From Tepidaquicella sp964564635 (lineage in GTDB: Bacteria; Bacteroidota; Ignavibacteria; Tepidaquicellales; Tepidaquicellaceae): a DNA stretch of 64,000 nt. Shown piece by piece: positions 18,087 to 27,192 of the stretch (positions are counted from its first letter, which is position 1; every line of letters starts with the position of its first letter). Made by a program: the position numbers and the translations under genes. The notes under the pieces were generated by a model that was not told the origin of the DNA, did no database searches, and saw only the letters and a program-made list of their open reading frames with translations. The stretch is taken from contig CAZMAR010000002.1 in NCBI GenBank assembly GCA_964564635.1, forward strand, positions 1 to 64,000, read 5' to 3'.

Positions 18087-18266
18087 ATGAATCTAAGTGC
18101 CTGGGAAATAATATTAATAGTTGCAGTAATTATCTTGCTTTTTGGAGCAAAGAAAATACCTGACCTGATGCATGGAATTGGAAAAGGGATAAGAGAATTT
18201 AAGAAAGCCACCACAGAAGAGGAGCCTAAAAAAGAAGAAAATTCAAAAGAAGAAAAAAATAATTAG
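18087..18266 (+). CDS. tatA: Twin-arginine translocase subunit TatA/E
   Basis: A 59-residue protein that small-gene cut-offs would miss. It begins MNLSAWEIILIVAVIILLFG, a single N-terminal membrane helix, followed by the FGAKKIPDL hinge and the amphipathic helix GIGKGIREFKKA (about 30-41). The tail is short and charged (E/K-rich). These are the defining features of TatA/TatE, the pore-forming component of the Sec-independent pathway for folded proteins. It probably shares the purSQ transcript. tatC is not in the window. Confidence 0.9.
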   Translation: MNLSAWEIILIVAVIILLFGAKKIPDLMHGIGKGIREFKKATTEEEPKKEENSKEEKNN

Positions 18267-18285
18267 TTTTCAATACTTTTTATTT

Positions 18286-19260
18286 TTAAGTAGAAAGGCT
18301 AAATCGAAAAGTTGAACCCTCTCCAACTTTGCTTTCAACTGTAATATTACTATTATGTAATTCAAGTATATGCTTAACAATAGATAACCCCAAACCGCTT
18401 CCCCCCATTTCACGAGAACGATTTTTGTCAACTCTATAAAACCTTTCAAAAATTCTTGGTAAAGATTCTTCTGGAATTCCAACTCCTGTATCTGAAACCG
18501 AAATATAAACTTTATCTTTTTCTCTCTCAGCTTTAATTTCAATTTTCCCTTTTTCGTTTGTATACTTTATAGCATTATCAATTAAATTCACCATCACCTG
18601 TTTTATTGCCTCAGCATCACAAAAAACCTGGAATGAATCTTTTAATCCTGAAACAAAAGTCATCTCAATATTTTTTTTCTGTGCAACTATATTTAAAGAA
18701 TTAACAACTTCAGATATAAGTTCATTAATTTTCACATACCTTTGACTTAATTTCATTTCTGTTTCCAGTTTTGAAATACTAACAAGGTCGTCTGAAAGTT
18801 CTATTAATCTTTTTGTATGATTTAAAGCTTTGTTTAAAAAATTAACATTAACAGAGCTATCCTGCAATGCCCCTCCTAAAAGAGTTTCAAGAGAAAGCTG
18901 GATGGCAAATATTGGAGTTCTAAGCTCATGCGCAACATTACCAAGAAATTCATTTCTGTTAATTCTAAATTTTTTAGCATTCTGCACCTCTTTAATAATA
19001 CTTTCAGTAATACTTAAAATATTCTGATAAGTTTTCTTTTGTCTAAACCTTTTGTTTAGATTACCGACTTCATTTTTGATTTCTTCTAGTAGTTTTAATT
19101 TGGTCTCGTAGTCATCTTCATTTAAAGTATTAATGTTATTTATTTTTTCGAGCAAAAAGTTAATTTTTCGTTTTTCTCTACTTGAGAGAAAAATTACCGC
19201 ATTAATAAAAATTAACAATAAAAACAAAAAAACAATCAGTATTACTAAAATTATTTCCAT
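18286..19260 (-). CDS. PhoR-like sensor histidine kinase
   Basis: A 324-residue membrane kinase. One hydrophobic helix at about 2-27 anchors it. There is no extracellular domain, so any signal must be read through the membrane or cytosol. The HisKA domain has NVAHELRTPIFAIQLS with phospho-acceptor His111. The ATP-binding domain shows the N box NLIDNAIKYT, the G1 box DTGVGIPEES and the G2 box GGSGLGLSIV. It follows the response regulator gene on the minus strand (86-base gap). It resembles the PhoR group that lacks a long sensor, but the stimulus is not readable from the sequence. Confidence 0.9.
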   Translation of the reverse strand: MEIILVILIVFLFLLLIFINAVIFLSSREKRKINFLLEKINNINTLNEDDYETKLKLLEEIKNEVGNLNKRFRQKKTYQNILSITESIIKEVQNAKKFRINRNEFLGNVAHELRTPIFAIQLSLETLLGGALQDSSVNVNFLNKALNHTKRLIELSDDLVSISKLETEMKLSQRYVKINELISEVVNSLNIVAQKKNIEMTFVSGLKDSFQVFCDAEAIKQVMVNLIDNAIKYTNEKGKIEIKAEREKDKVYISVSDTGVGIPEESLPRIFERFYRVDKNRSREMGGSGLGLSIVKHILELHNSNITVESKVGEGSTFRFSLST

Positions 19261-19346
19261 TTAGTAATACAATTTATAATTTGCAATTTCAAAATAAAAC
19301 TCAGAATTATAATTTCAGGATAGAACTTTGCAGATAATTAAGAAAT

Positions 19347-20060
19347 TTATTCGTCATTAAATCTGTACCCAAGTCCTTTAATCGTTTCAATAAAATCAGC
19401 ATATTCACCAAGTTTTTCTCTAATCTTTGCAATATGTACATCAATTGTTCTATCAACCACATAAATGTTTTCTCCCCAAATTTCATTTAATATTACATCC
19501 CTTGAAAAAACTTTTCCTCTGTTAGAAAGTAAAAAGTGAAGGAGTTTGAATTCTTTTTTTGGAAAAAATATTTCTTCCCCGTTAATTTTTACAGTATGCG
19601 CAACTGAGTCAATTTCAAGTCCTTTAAATTTAATATACTCTGGAGTCTTTACAGGTTTTTCCGGTTCGTTATAAACTCTCCTTAAAACAGACTTTACGCG
19701 AGCAATAATTTTTCGCGGTGACAACGGTTTTTGAATATAATCATCTGCTCCAAGTTCTAATCCGATAATTTCGTCAATTTCGTTTTCCTTTGCAGTAAGA
19801 AAAATTACCGGTATATCAGAGGTTAGCGGAGAGGTCTTCAGCTTTTTACATACATCAAAGCCATTTAATTCAGGCATCATAATATCAAGTAAGATTAAAT
19901 CTGGCTTTTCTTCCTGTGCAATTTTTATTGCATCCCTACCATTATATGCTGTTAAAACCTCAAATTCCTTTTGCTGAAGAAGGTTATATTTTAAAATATC
20001 GACGATGTCTTTTTCGTCGTCTACTACAAGAATTTTATTCACTTGTTTCTTTTTTACCAC
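19347..20060 (-). CDS. PhoB/OmpR-family response regulator
   Basis: A 237-residue transcription factor partnered with the downstream kinase. The receiver domain (about 9-125) carries acidic Asp14/Asp15, phospho-acceptor Asp59 in LILLDIMMPE and Lys91 in FLTAKE. The C-terminal winged helix (about 143-235) has FFPKKEFKLLHFLLSNRGKV and VDRTIDVHIAKIREKLG, typical of OmpR/PhoB. PhoB is the closest style, but phosphate control is not proven: no pst or phoU genes lie nearby. Confidence 0.92.
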   Translation of the reverse strand: MVKKKQVNKILVVDDEKDIVDILKYNLLQQKEFEVLTAYNGRDAIKIAQEEKPDLILLDIMMPELNGFDVCKKLKTSPLTSDIPVIFLTAKENEIDEIIGLELGADDYIQKPLSPRKIIARVKSVLRRVYNEPEKPVKTPEYIKFKGLEIDSVAHTVKINGEEIFFPKKEFKLLHFLLSNRGKVFSRDVILNEIWGENIYVVDRTIDVHIAKIREKLGEYADFIETIKGLGYRFNDE

Positions 20061-20130
20061 TAAACTATAAAGTTTAAGTTAATATAGTTTTAATTTATCG
20101 TTAACAAATTGTAAATAAGTTAATTATTTC

Positions 20131-21132
20131 TTAAAGAATTATTTCCTTTCCCAATTTTGCTGATTTATAAACTGCATCTACCACCTGCATAACTTTTAAT
20201 GCCTCTTTACCGGAGGAAAGGAGTTTATGATGCCCTTTAAGTGCACCGATAAAATGTTTTAATTGATATTCAAAACTGCTTTTTGTTGCTCCAGTATCTT
20301 TTTTAGTCTTTGGCGTAATTTCGTACAGTTCGCTGTCCATTTTTTTAAACACACGAAGTGGATTTATCGAAGAGCTCCCCTTTTCTCCATACACATTGCA
20401 ATAAAAGAACTCACCTCCCCTGAGAAAACTCCAGCTTACTTCTATTGTTAAACAAGCTTTGTTTTTAAATTTTACAAGCGTAAAGTTACTATCCTCAACT
20501 GATTTTGTATTATGAAAGTAATTTATACCTGTTACACTATATACTTCTGGAAATCCAAACATCCACATACCAAGGTCAAGCATTACTATACCATTATCAA
20601 GAAAAACTCCACCACCGGATTTATCTTTCTCGGTAAACCATCTCGTATTGGAGCTTTGAGTTTTAAGCCATCCGGTTTTAATGTAAAATAAATTCCCCAT
20701 TTCTCCTGCAAGTATAAAACTCCTCTGTAACATAACATCACCTCTGAACCTGTTATTCATTCCAACCATAAGAAGCCTGTTATATTTTTCAGCTGTTTCA
20801 ATAATTTTTTGGGCTTCCTTATAATTTCTTGCAAGTGGTTTTTCAATAAAAACGTTTTTTCCTGCTTCAAGACATTCAATTGAATGTTCTTCGTGAAACT
20901 CGGTAGGGGTACAAATAATTATAGAATTAATTTCTTCATTTTCTTTCAACATTAAATCAACACTCTTATAGATTTTTTTGACCCCATATTTATTACCAAT
21001 TACTTTGGCTTTAGAAAAGTCAGAATCACACACTGCAGATATTTCTACATTCTCAATTTTTTTAAGTGCAGGTAGATGCATTACCTGAGCGACCCCTCCC
21101 AGCCCAAGAATACCGATTTTTATTTTATTCAT
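20131..21132 (-). CDS. Gfo/Idh/MocA-family NAD(P)-dependent oxidoreductase
   Basis: A 333-residue sugar- or inositol-type dehydrogenase. The N-terminal Rossmann motif is GILGLGGVAQVMHLPAL (about 7-23). FIEKPLARNYKEA carries the conserved EKP Lys, and GGGVFLDNGIVMLDLGMWMFG precedes the C-terminal alpha/beta domain. The family oxidises or epimerises sugar hydroxyls using NAD(P); the substrate is not predictable. It lies just downstream of the SRP RNA gene on the same strand and upstream of the response regulator. No sugar operon is nearby. Confidence 0.88.
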   Translation of the reverse strand: MNKIKIGILGLGGVAQVMHLPALKKIENVEISAVCDSDFSKAKVIGNKYGVKKIYKSVDLMLKENEEINSIIICTPTEFHEEHSIECLEAGKNVFIEKPLARNYKEAQKIIETAEKYNRLLMVGMNNRFRGDVMLQRSFILAGEMGNLFYIKTGWLKTQSSNTRWFTEKDKSGGGVFLDNGIVMLDLGMWMFGFPEVYSVTGINYFHNTKSVEDSNFTLVKFKNKACLTIEVSWSFLRGGEFFYCNVYGEKGSSSINPLRVFKKMDSELYEITPKTKKDTGATKSSFEYQLKHFIGALKGHHKLLSSGKEALKVMQVVDAVYKSAKLGKEIIL

Positions 21133-21150
21133 TTCAATATTTATTATTTA

Positions 21151-21246
21151 TGTCAAGACACCCGGAACACATATAAAAGTTACTTACCGTTGCTTCCTTC
21201 CGGACCTGGCGGGGTTGGGTAACCTTATATTGCCCGGGGCTTGACA
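21151..21246 (-). ncRNA. ffs: Small (4.5S-type) signal recognition particle RNA
   Basis: On the minus strand the sequence contains GGTCCGGAAGGAAGCA, the nearly invariant Ffh-binding tip of bacterial SRP RNA. Complementary outer ends TGTCAAG and CTTGACA, with CCCGGG/CCGGG pairs inside, close a single long hairpin of about 96 nt. The ends are set by this terminal pairing and are good to a few bases. The RNA binds Ffh and directs inner-membrane proteins to the translocon. Confidence 0.95.
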
Positions 21247-21286
21247 AAAATTAGTAAATTAAAGAGCTCTTAATTAACAAATATAA

Positions 21287-22588
21287 TTAAGCGGATTTTA
21301 ACATTAAATATAAACCGAAAAGACCAAGAACTATATTAACCAACCACATTCCAAGAAATGGAGTAATAAATCCTCTGTCTGCAAGTTTTTCACCCCCAAT
21401 TAAAGCCGCCCAGTAAACAAGAAAGAAGAGTAAAGACAATCCAGCTGCAATACCAAAATTCCCTTTTCTAACTTTATAACCAAGGGGAGCACCAATTAAA
21501 ATAAAAACAATGCAGGCAAAGGGAATTGAATATTTTTTATAGATTTCTACAAGATACATATCAATCTGATCTTCAACAGTTTTCTGATATTGTTGTGTAT
21601 GTTCAAGATTTTTCTTAATGTTTAAAAATTGTCTGTAAACCTGAATAATAGTATCCTTTGCAGAAATGGGTTGATTTAAGTTATAGGTCGTATCTTTAAA
21701 TTCAAGAGCGGAAAGACGAAGTATTGCTCTTCTCAACTCCTCAGCCATGTTTTTCTGATAGTTCTCAACATTTAGTTTTAAGCTATCAATAATCTTTCGC
21801 ATATCTTTTGCTGATAGCTCCCTATCCCCCCTCAAAAAAGCATTATCACTTGTTCTTTGAAAAGTAAATCCCTCAGCGGGAAAAATTAATCTATGCTTTG
21901 TAAATTTTACCTTTCTATACTCACCTGCATAATTTCTATTATCAAGTTGATGTATCTCCCCATTAGTCAAATTCATCACAATATTTTTGAAATCACTCGT
22001 AAAACCAATATCTCCAAATTCAGCAGTTATTAAGTTTTTATGTACTGGATCTGAATAATCAAAAATATAAATTCCTTCAAGGTTATTGCTATGTTCAAAA
22101 GTTTTTTTAGCAAGAATTTTTACACCATTAATATCATCAGAAAATTTTCCCGATTCAAGAATAAAGGTTGGTTTCGTTCTTGATATATCTCCCAGAAGTA
22201 ATCTTGCTTGATGGTTTGCTTCGGGAAGTACATCATTATTAAATCTAATCAGCAAATATGTAATTAAACAAGTTACAATTAAAACAGGAATAATAAGTCT
22301 GTTTAAACCTATTCCGTTTGCTTTCATAATCATAATTTCGTTATTAGCAGAAAGCGAACCGAAAGCCATAATAGTAGAAACAAGAACCGCCATAGGAACG
22401 GCAAGAGTGACAATCCAAGCAAGGTTAAGAGTAATTAACTGAGTAATAACCCACATACTTAACCCTTTACCAACCAGCTGATCAATAGTTCTGATTAAAA
22501 ACTGTAATACAAACAATAAAGTAACAGTAAAGAAGGAGAAAAGAAAAGGTCCTATATGTGCTTTTAATATGTGTTTATAAATTAACAT
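21287..22588 (-). CDS. LptF/LptG-family lipopolysaccharide export permease
   Basis: A 433-residue YjgP/YjgQ-type permease. Three or so N-terminal helices (about 10-120) include the segment LAVPMAVLVSTIMAFGSLSANNEI, with a long periplasmic jellyroll-like middle and three C-terminal helices. The SLSANNEIMIMKANG coupling helix is characteristic. In LptB2FG this protein helps extract LPS from the inner membrane. The insert with a putative coiled segment (about 245-330) is longer than in E. coli. The start codon overlaps the kbl stop by one base, so the two are co-translated. LptF and LptG cannot be separated here. Confidence 0.88.
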   Translation of the reverse strand: MLIYKHILKAHIGPFLFSFFTVTLLFVLQFLIRTIDQLVGKGLSMWVITQLITLNLAWIVTLAVPMAVLVSTIMAFGSLSANNEIMIMKANGIGLNRLIIPVLIVTCLITYLLIRFNNDVLPEANHQARLLLGDISRTKPTFILESGKFSDDINGVKILAKKTFEHSNNLEGIYIFDYSDPVHKNLITAEFGDIGFTSDFKNIVMNLTNGEIHQLDNRNYAGEYRKVKFTKHRLIFPAEGFTFQRTSDNAFLRGDRELSAKDMRKIIDSLKLNVENYQKNMAEELRRAILRLSALEFKDTTYNLNQPISAKDTIIQVYRQFLNIKKNLEHTQQYQKTVEDQIDMYLVEIYKKYSIPFACIVFILIGAPLGYKVRKGNFGIAAGLSLLFFLVYWAALIGGEKLADRGFITPFLGMWLVNIVLGLFGLYLMLKSA

Positions 22589-23850
22589 TAAATCACATTA
22601 AATTTTCTGCCAACTTTTTCAAAAGCAGAAATACATTTATCAAGATGCTCTCTTTCATGTGCTGCAGAAATCTGCACTCTTATTCTTGCCTGCCCTTTTG
22701 GAACAACGGGATAAGAAAATCCCACTACATAAATACCTTCATCATATAATTCCTTTGCAAACAGTTGAGCAAGTTGTGCATCGTTGTTAAACTTTCTAAA
22801 CAAAATCGGTACAATAGGATGGATGCTTTCTATAATATCAAATCCAAGAGAAGTCATATTATCACGGAAATATTTTGTATTTGACATTAATTTATTTCTC
22901 AAATCATTGCTCTTTTCAAGCAATTCAAATGCAGCAATTCCAGTACCAACAATAACAGGGGCAATTGTATTAGAAAATAGATAAGGTCTTGAGCGTTGCC
23001 TCAGTATTTCTATAATTTCTTTTCTTCCAGTAGTAAATCCGCCTGATGCTCCCCCCATCGCTTTACCAAGAGTAGAAGTAATGATATCAACCTCACCCAG
23101 TACTCCGCAATATTCAAGACTACCTTTACCAGTAGGTCCAAAAAAGCCGGTAGCATGAGAATCATCAACCATAACCATTGCATCATATTTATTAGCAAGA
23201 TCAACAATTTCCCTCAGGTGTGCAATATCACCATCCATAGAAAACACGCCATCGGTAGCAATTAAAATATTTTTGGCAGGTACTGGCTCATGCGCTAAAC
23301 CTGTATGCTCCCAGATATCTCTTCCTTCACGGGCAAGTTGTAATTTATGTTCAAGTGATTTCATATCAGAATGTTCATAAATTAATCGTCTTGCTTTACA
23401 CAGTCTTATTCCGTCAATAATACTTGCATGATTAAGAGAATCTGTTATAATTACATCATCCTTACTGAGAATACTTTCAAATAGACCAGTGTTTGCATCA
23501 AAGCAGGAAGAATATAGAATTGCATCGTCAGTTTGATAGAATTCAGAAATTTTTTCTTCCAATCTTTTATGAATATCCTGAGTGCCACAGATAAACCTAA
23601 CAGAAGCGAGTCCAAATCCATATTTCTCAATTGTTTTAACTGCAGCTTGAACTATATATGGATGACTTGCAAGCCCAAGATAATTATTAGAACAAAAGTT
23701 AAGCACCTCTTTTGGTTCTGCCCCAGCAGGATAGGAAACCAGAATGTTCGCTTTCTGTTCAGAAAGAATAATTCTTTCATCTTTATGTAATCCAGATTCT
23801 TTAATTTGATTTAACTCTGCTCTTAAATCAAACTTAGTTCTTAAAAACAT
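22588..23850 (-). CDS. kbl: Glycine C-acetyltransferase (2-amino-3-ketobutyrate CoA ligase)
   Basis: A 420-residue PLP-dependent alpha-oxoamine synthase. Kbl signatures include FCSNNYLGLASHP, SVRFICGTQDIHK, LYSSCFDANTGLFE, LNHASIIDGIRLCKA and TLGKAMGGASGG with the PLP-binding Lys263. The C-terminal VVPKGQARIRVQ stretch is also Kbl-like. The enzyme joins acetyl-CoA and glycine, or runs the reverse reaction in threonine breakdown. It is longer than E. coli Kbl (398) because of an insert near 175-193. The threonine dehydrogenase partner is not nearby. Its stop overlaps the LptF/G-type gene start. A second paralogue lies at 24855. Confidence 0.9.
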   Translation of the reverse strand: MFLRTKFDLRAELNQIKESGLHKDERIILSEQKANILVSYPAGAEPKEVLNFCSNNYLGLASHPYIVQAAVKTIEKYGFGLASVRFICGTQDIHKRLEEKISEFYQTDDAILYSSCFDANTGLFESILSKDDVIITDSLNHASIIDGIRLCKARRLIYEHSDMKSLEHKLQLAREGRDIWEHTGLAHEPVPAKNILIATDGVFSMDGDIAHLREIVDLANKYDAMVMVDDSHATGFFGPTGKGSLEYCGVLGEVDIITSTLGKAMGGASGGFTTGRKEIIEILRQRSRPYLFSNTIAPVIVGTGIAAFELLEKSNDLRNKLMSNTKYFRDNMTSLGFDIIESIHPIVPILFRKFNNDAQLAQLFAKELYDEGIYVVGFSYPVVPKGQARIRVQISAAHEREHLDKCISAFEKVGRKFNVI

Positions 23851-24773
23851 ACTTTATAAATTTATTTATTTATCAAATATAACAAATAATATTCTTATTT
23901 AAAAATTATTCAGTTCGGAATAAAATAATTTTGCGAAAATAGAACCTTCTTAAATGAATATATGGTATTTTATTTAAATATAAATAATTTTTTAACAACT
24001 TTTAAAAGATTTTTCCCTTAGATATTTTATTATAGACAAATGTAGGAAACTCATCTATATAACTTTCTGAAAGTATTTCGTAGATGTTTTTAAAATCTTT
24101 AATTAATAGTGACATTTTGAATTCTTTTTATTTTCTTTATTTTAAGATTTATTATTTTGTTAAGTACCTAATTATCTTTTCACTTTTTAAATAAATTTTT
24201 ATCATTTGATATGTCTTCATTTTTAGTATGTCAAATGGAATATTTTTCAACTTTATAATATTTATCAAATGAAAGTTAAATCATCTTCCCTGTTTTCAAA
24301 AATCTATAGATAGCTTTAATACCTGCGTCTTTACTCTTTTACTTGTTAATAATAATATTATAAGTAAAAACATTTCCTTATTATGTTCGCAATAAATAAT
24401 TCTTAATAAAATGATTTGTTATCATAGTATTAATATTAAATAAATTAAACAAAATATTTGACATAATTTATTGTTTACTGCCTTTTCAACATATAAATCA
24501 ATGTGGAAAAGTTGTTTTTTTATGATAAATAAAGTTTAATTTCTGCAAAGAGGATATCATTTCATCCCAAAGAATATGGGGAAAAGCGGTGTTTTAATTC
24601 AAATAATAATAAAAAAGAAAGTGGGTTTTGTTTAAAAGGGTAAGGAAAAAGAAGAGAATTCTTAAATAAAGAGGGTATTATAAAAAAGTATCAATAGCAA
24701 TATAAAAATAAAATAAATTATCTTGCTCTATAAAATTTTATGTCTAATCTTAAACTTTTTTATATGTGGATAT
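23851..24773. other. Long AT-rich spacer between two oxoamine synthase genes
   Basis: About 920 bases with no RNA gene I can recognise and no gene of normal length. The only open stretch worth noting is a 37-codon minus-strand reading frame (24002-24115, MSLLIKDFKNIYEIL start), whose amino acid make-up is plausible but matches nothing I know. Base composition is extremely AT-rich. It probably holds the kbl promoter and may include decayed sequence. Confidence 0.45.
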
Positions 24774-24813
24774 AAAAAAACTCTGTAACAAAGATTATAT
24801 CTTCATTACAGAG
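24774..24813 (-). terminator. Intrinsic terminator of the second oxoamine synthase gene
   Basis: CTCTGTAA (24781-24788) pairs with TTACAGAG (24806-24813), with a 17-base loop, and on the minus strand is followed by seven T (24780 down to 24774). It lies 41 bases after the stop of the 24855 gene. Confidence 0.75.
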
Positions 24814-24854
24814 AAAAATTTTTAACTGCTATAAAACAAAAAGAATTATTATTC

Positions 24855-26102
24855 TTACTGTCCGTACATCTCTATTATTTCTTGCTTGGTTTTATGCAGT
24901 ATGTTATATTTTTTACCTACTTTTATAAATGCATCAAGTGCTTTTTCAAGGTGATGCATCTCATGAGCTGCAGAAAGCTGAGTTCTGATTCTTGCCTGCC
25001 CTTTTGGAACAACGGGGAAGAAGAACCCAACCGCATATATTCCTTCTTCATATAAATCTTTTGCAAAGTCTTGAGAGAGCTTTGCATTGAAAAGCATAAC
25101 AGGAACAATAGCGGTTTCTCCTTCCTTAATAATAAATCCAGCTTCAGTAAGACTTTTACGCCAGAAGTTTGTATTCCTTTCGAGTTTATCTCTTCTTTCA
25201 GTTGTCTTAGAAATAATATCCAATACCCGCAAGGCACCTTCTACAATAACCGGAGCAACCGTATTTGAAAATAAATACGGTCGGGCTTTTTGCCTGCACA
25301 TTTCTACAAGTTCTCTTCTTCCAGATACACAGCCACCTGATGCTCCTCCAAGTGCTTTTCCAAGGGTTGTGGTAATAATATCTATTTTTCCAACTACTCC
25401 AAAATGTTCATGGGTACCCCGACCAGTTTTACCAATATAACCAGAAGCATGAGAATCATCAACGAAAACCATAGCATTATATTTTTCGCAAAGCTCAACA
25501 ATCTTATCAAGTTTTGCAAGGTCTCCATCCATAGAAAATGCACCATCAGTAATTACCATTCTTAATCTTTTATCCTGATGTAATTGCAATTTCTGTTCAA
25601 GATGTGCCATATCAGAATGCTTGAATGAATCATTCTGGGCTTTGCAAAGGCGCATTCCATCAATAATAGAAGCATGCACAAGTCTATCTGCAATCATAAC
25701 ATCCTGTTCAGTAAGAATTGCTTCGAAAACTCCTGCGTTGGCATCCATACAGGATGGAAATAGAATAGTATCTTCGGTACCAAGAAATTCTGTAAGTTTT
25801 TTTTCAAGTTCTTTATGAATATCCTGAGTACCACATATAAACCTAACCGAAGACATACCATATCCACGATGGTCCAATCCTTCGTGAGCAGCTTTAACCA
25901 CCTCTGGATGAGAAGAAAGCCCAAGGTAGTTATTTGCACACATATTAATAACTTTTTTCCTCTGTGAGCCAATGGGAAACTCAACCTCAATTTCTGAATC
26001 TTGTGGCGCACAAATTGCTCTTTCTTCCTTAAATAGACCTGCAGCTTTTAATTCTTCAAGCTGTGAAATGAACAATTGACGCACATCATTACTATATGCC
26101 AT
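24855..26102 (-). CDS. Kbl-like alpha-oxoamine synthase adjacent to an acyl carrier protein
   Basis: A 415-residue PLP enzyme clearly homologous to Kbl along its whole length: NMCANNYLGLSSHP, SVRFICGTQDIHK, LVHASIIDGMRLCKA and TLGKALGGASGG with PLP Lys249. It differs from the first copy by lacking the 175-193 insert, by VHAS in place of NHAS, and by a C-terminal tail to EIIEMYGQ. A strong AGGAGGT ribosome site precedes the ATG. It lies 70 bases downstream of an acyl carrier protein gene. The family also contains serine palmitoyltransferase and BioF, some of which accept acyl-ACP. I therefore consider an ACP-fed condensation possible, but ordinary Kbl activity is the default. Confidence 0.85.
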   Translation of the reverse strand: MAYSNDVRQLFISQLEELKAAGLFKEERAICAPQDSEIEVEFPIGSQRKKVINMCANNYLGLSSHPEVVKAAHEGLDHRGYGMSSVRFICGTQDIHKELEKKLTEFLGTEDTILFPSCMDANAGVFEAILTEQDVMIADRLVHASIIDGMRLCKAQNDSFKHSDMAHLEQKLQLHQDKRLRMVITDGAFSMDGDLAKLDKIVELCEKYNAMVFVDDSHASGYIGKTGRGTHEHFGVVGKIDIITTTLGKALGGASGGCVSGRRELVEMCRQKARPYLFSNTVAPVIVEGALRVLDIISKTTERRDKLERNTNFWRKSLTEAGFIIKEGETAIVPVMLFNAKLSQDFAKDLYEEGIYAVGFFFPVVPKGQARIRTQLSAAHEMHHLEKALDAFIKVGKKYNILHKTKQEIIEMYGQ

Positions 26103-26172
26103 TATTTTACCTCCTTAAAATAGTTGAAAATAATTATTAAAAAATTTCTACAATTCTAATAGGAAGAAACTA

Positions 26173-26427
26173 TTAATCAGTAACACCAAATTCCTTCAGT
26201 AAATTAACTATATTGTTAACACTGTCAAATGCTTCGGGGGTAGCCTTTGCATCTGGAATCTGTATGTTGTATTTATTTTCTAAGAAAACTTTTAATGATA
26301 CCATAGAAAAAGAGTCAACAATACCACCTGAGATTAAAGGAGTATCATAGGTAACTTCTCTATCGTCACCTTCTTCAAGATATTCATTTTTTACATAATC
26401 TAAAATAATGTCTTTTAATGCTGCCAT
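26173..26427 (-). CDS. Acyl carrier protein
   Basis: An 84-residue carrier protein of the PP-binding family. The phosphopantetheine site is Ser39 in GGIVDSFSMVSLK, where DSF replaces the usual DSL. It is acidic and four-helical by pattern, with the expected length for ACP. It is not next to fatty acid synthesis genes; it lies between sdhB and an oxoamine synthase. That placement and the divergent DSF site suggest a specialised carrier, rather than the housekeeping AcpP, dedicated to the neighbouring PLP enzyme. Biochemical partner and acyl group are unknown. Confidence 0.88.
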   Translation of the reverse strand: MAALKDIILDYVKNEYLEEGDDREVTYDTPLISGGIVDSFSMVSLKVFLENKYNIQIPDAKATPEAFDSVNNIVNLLKEFGVTD

Positions 26428-26490
26428 AAGTTGTTTAATTTAATTTTTTAGAATTTATTAATTATAAAAATTGAATTTCAGAATTTTATG

Positions 26491-27192
26491 TTAAAGTTCT
26501 CTTTCAACACATTTCATTTTTAATTGCGAAAGATGCCATGTAATATTTATTTCTTTTGGACACACCTCCACGCAATTAAATATTGTATGACAACGCCAGA
26601 GCCCATCAGGAGTATCAATAATATCCAATCTTTCATTTGCTGCTTCATCCCGACTATCAAAAATAAATCTATATGCTTTAAGAAGAGCAGCAGGTCCTAT
26701 ATAATTTTCATTAGTCCAGAGAGATGGACAGGAAGCAGAGCAGGCACCACATAGAATACAATTAACAGATTCATCAATTAGGGCTCGTTCCTCAGGACTC
26801 TGAAGTCGTTCTTTTTGAGGTGGTTGCTGATTATTAATTAAATATGGTTTAACTATATCATACTTAGCAAAAAAGCTATCCATATCCACAATGAGGTCTT
26901 TAATAATCGGTAATGCAGGAAGGGGATCTATCTTAATGTATTTCTTTTTAAAATCTTTAACAAGAACCTGACAGGCAAGTTGGTTTTTTCCATTAATCAT
27001 CATAGCATCAGAGCCACAGATACCATGTGAGCAGGAACGTCTGTATGATAAACTTCCATCCTGTTCCCATTTGATTTTATCAAGGCAGTCAAGGATTCTA
27101 TCAGTTGGTTCAGCATCTATCGTATATTCTTTCCTGTAAGGTTTCTCATCCTTTTCAGGATCAAATCTCAGTATAGAAAAAGTTACTTTCAT
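26491..27192 (-). CDS. sdhB: Succinate dehydrogenase/fumarate reductase iron-sulfur subunit
   Basis: A 233-residue electron-transfer subunit. The N-terminal ferredoxin domain has CSHGICGSDAMMINGKNQLAC for the 2Fe-2S cluster, with an Asp at the fourth conserved position as also seen in E. coli SdhB. The C-terminal domain has CILCGACSASCPS (4Fe-4S) and CHTIFNCVEVCPKEI (3Fe-4S). Electrons pass from SdhA through these to quinone. It abuts sdhA (sharing one base). No membrane anchor subunit gene is found beside it. Confidence 0.95.
   Translation of the reverse strand: MKVTFSILRFDPEKDEKPYRKEYTIDAEPTDRILDCLDKIKWEQDGSLSYRRSCSHGICGSDAMMINGKNQLACQVLVKDFKKKYIKIDPLPALPIIKDLIVDMDSFFAKYDIVKPYLINNQQPPQKERLQSPEERALIDESVNCILCGACSASCPSLWTNENYIGPAALLKAYRFIFDSRDEAANERLDIIDTPDGLWRCHTIFNCVEVCPKEINITWHLSQLKMKCVEREL

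Noticed and set aside
18270..18542. Open reading frame on the minus strand inside the kinase gene
   Set aside because: It lies in another frame of the histidine kinase ATPase domain, which is fully conserved in its own frame.
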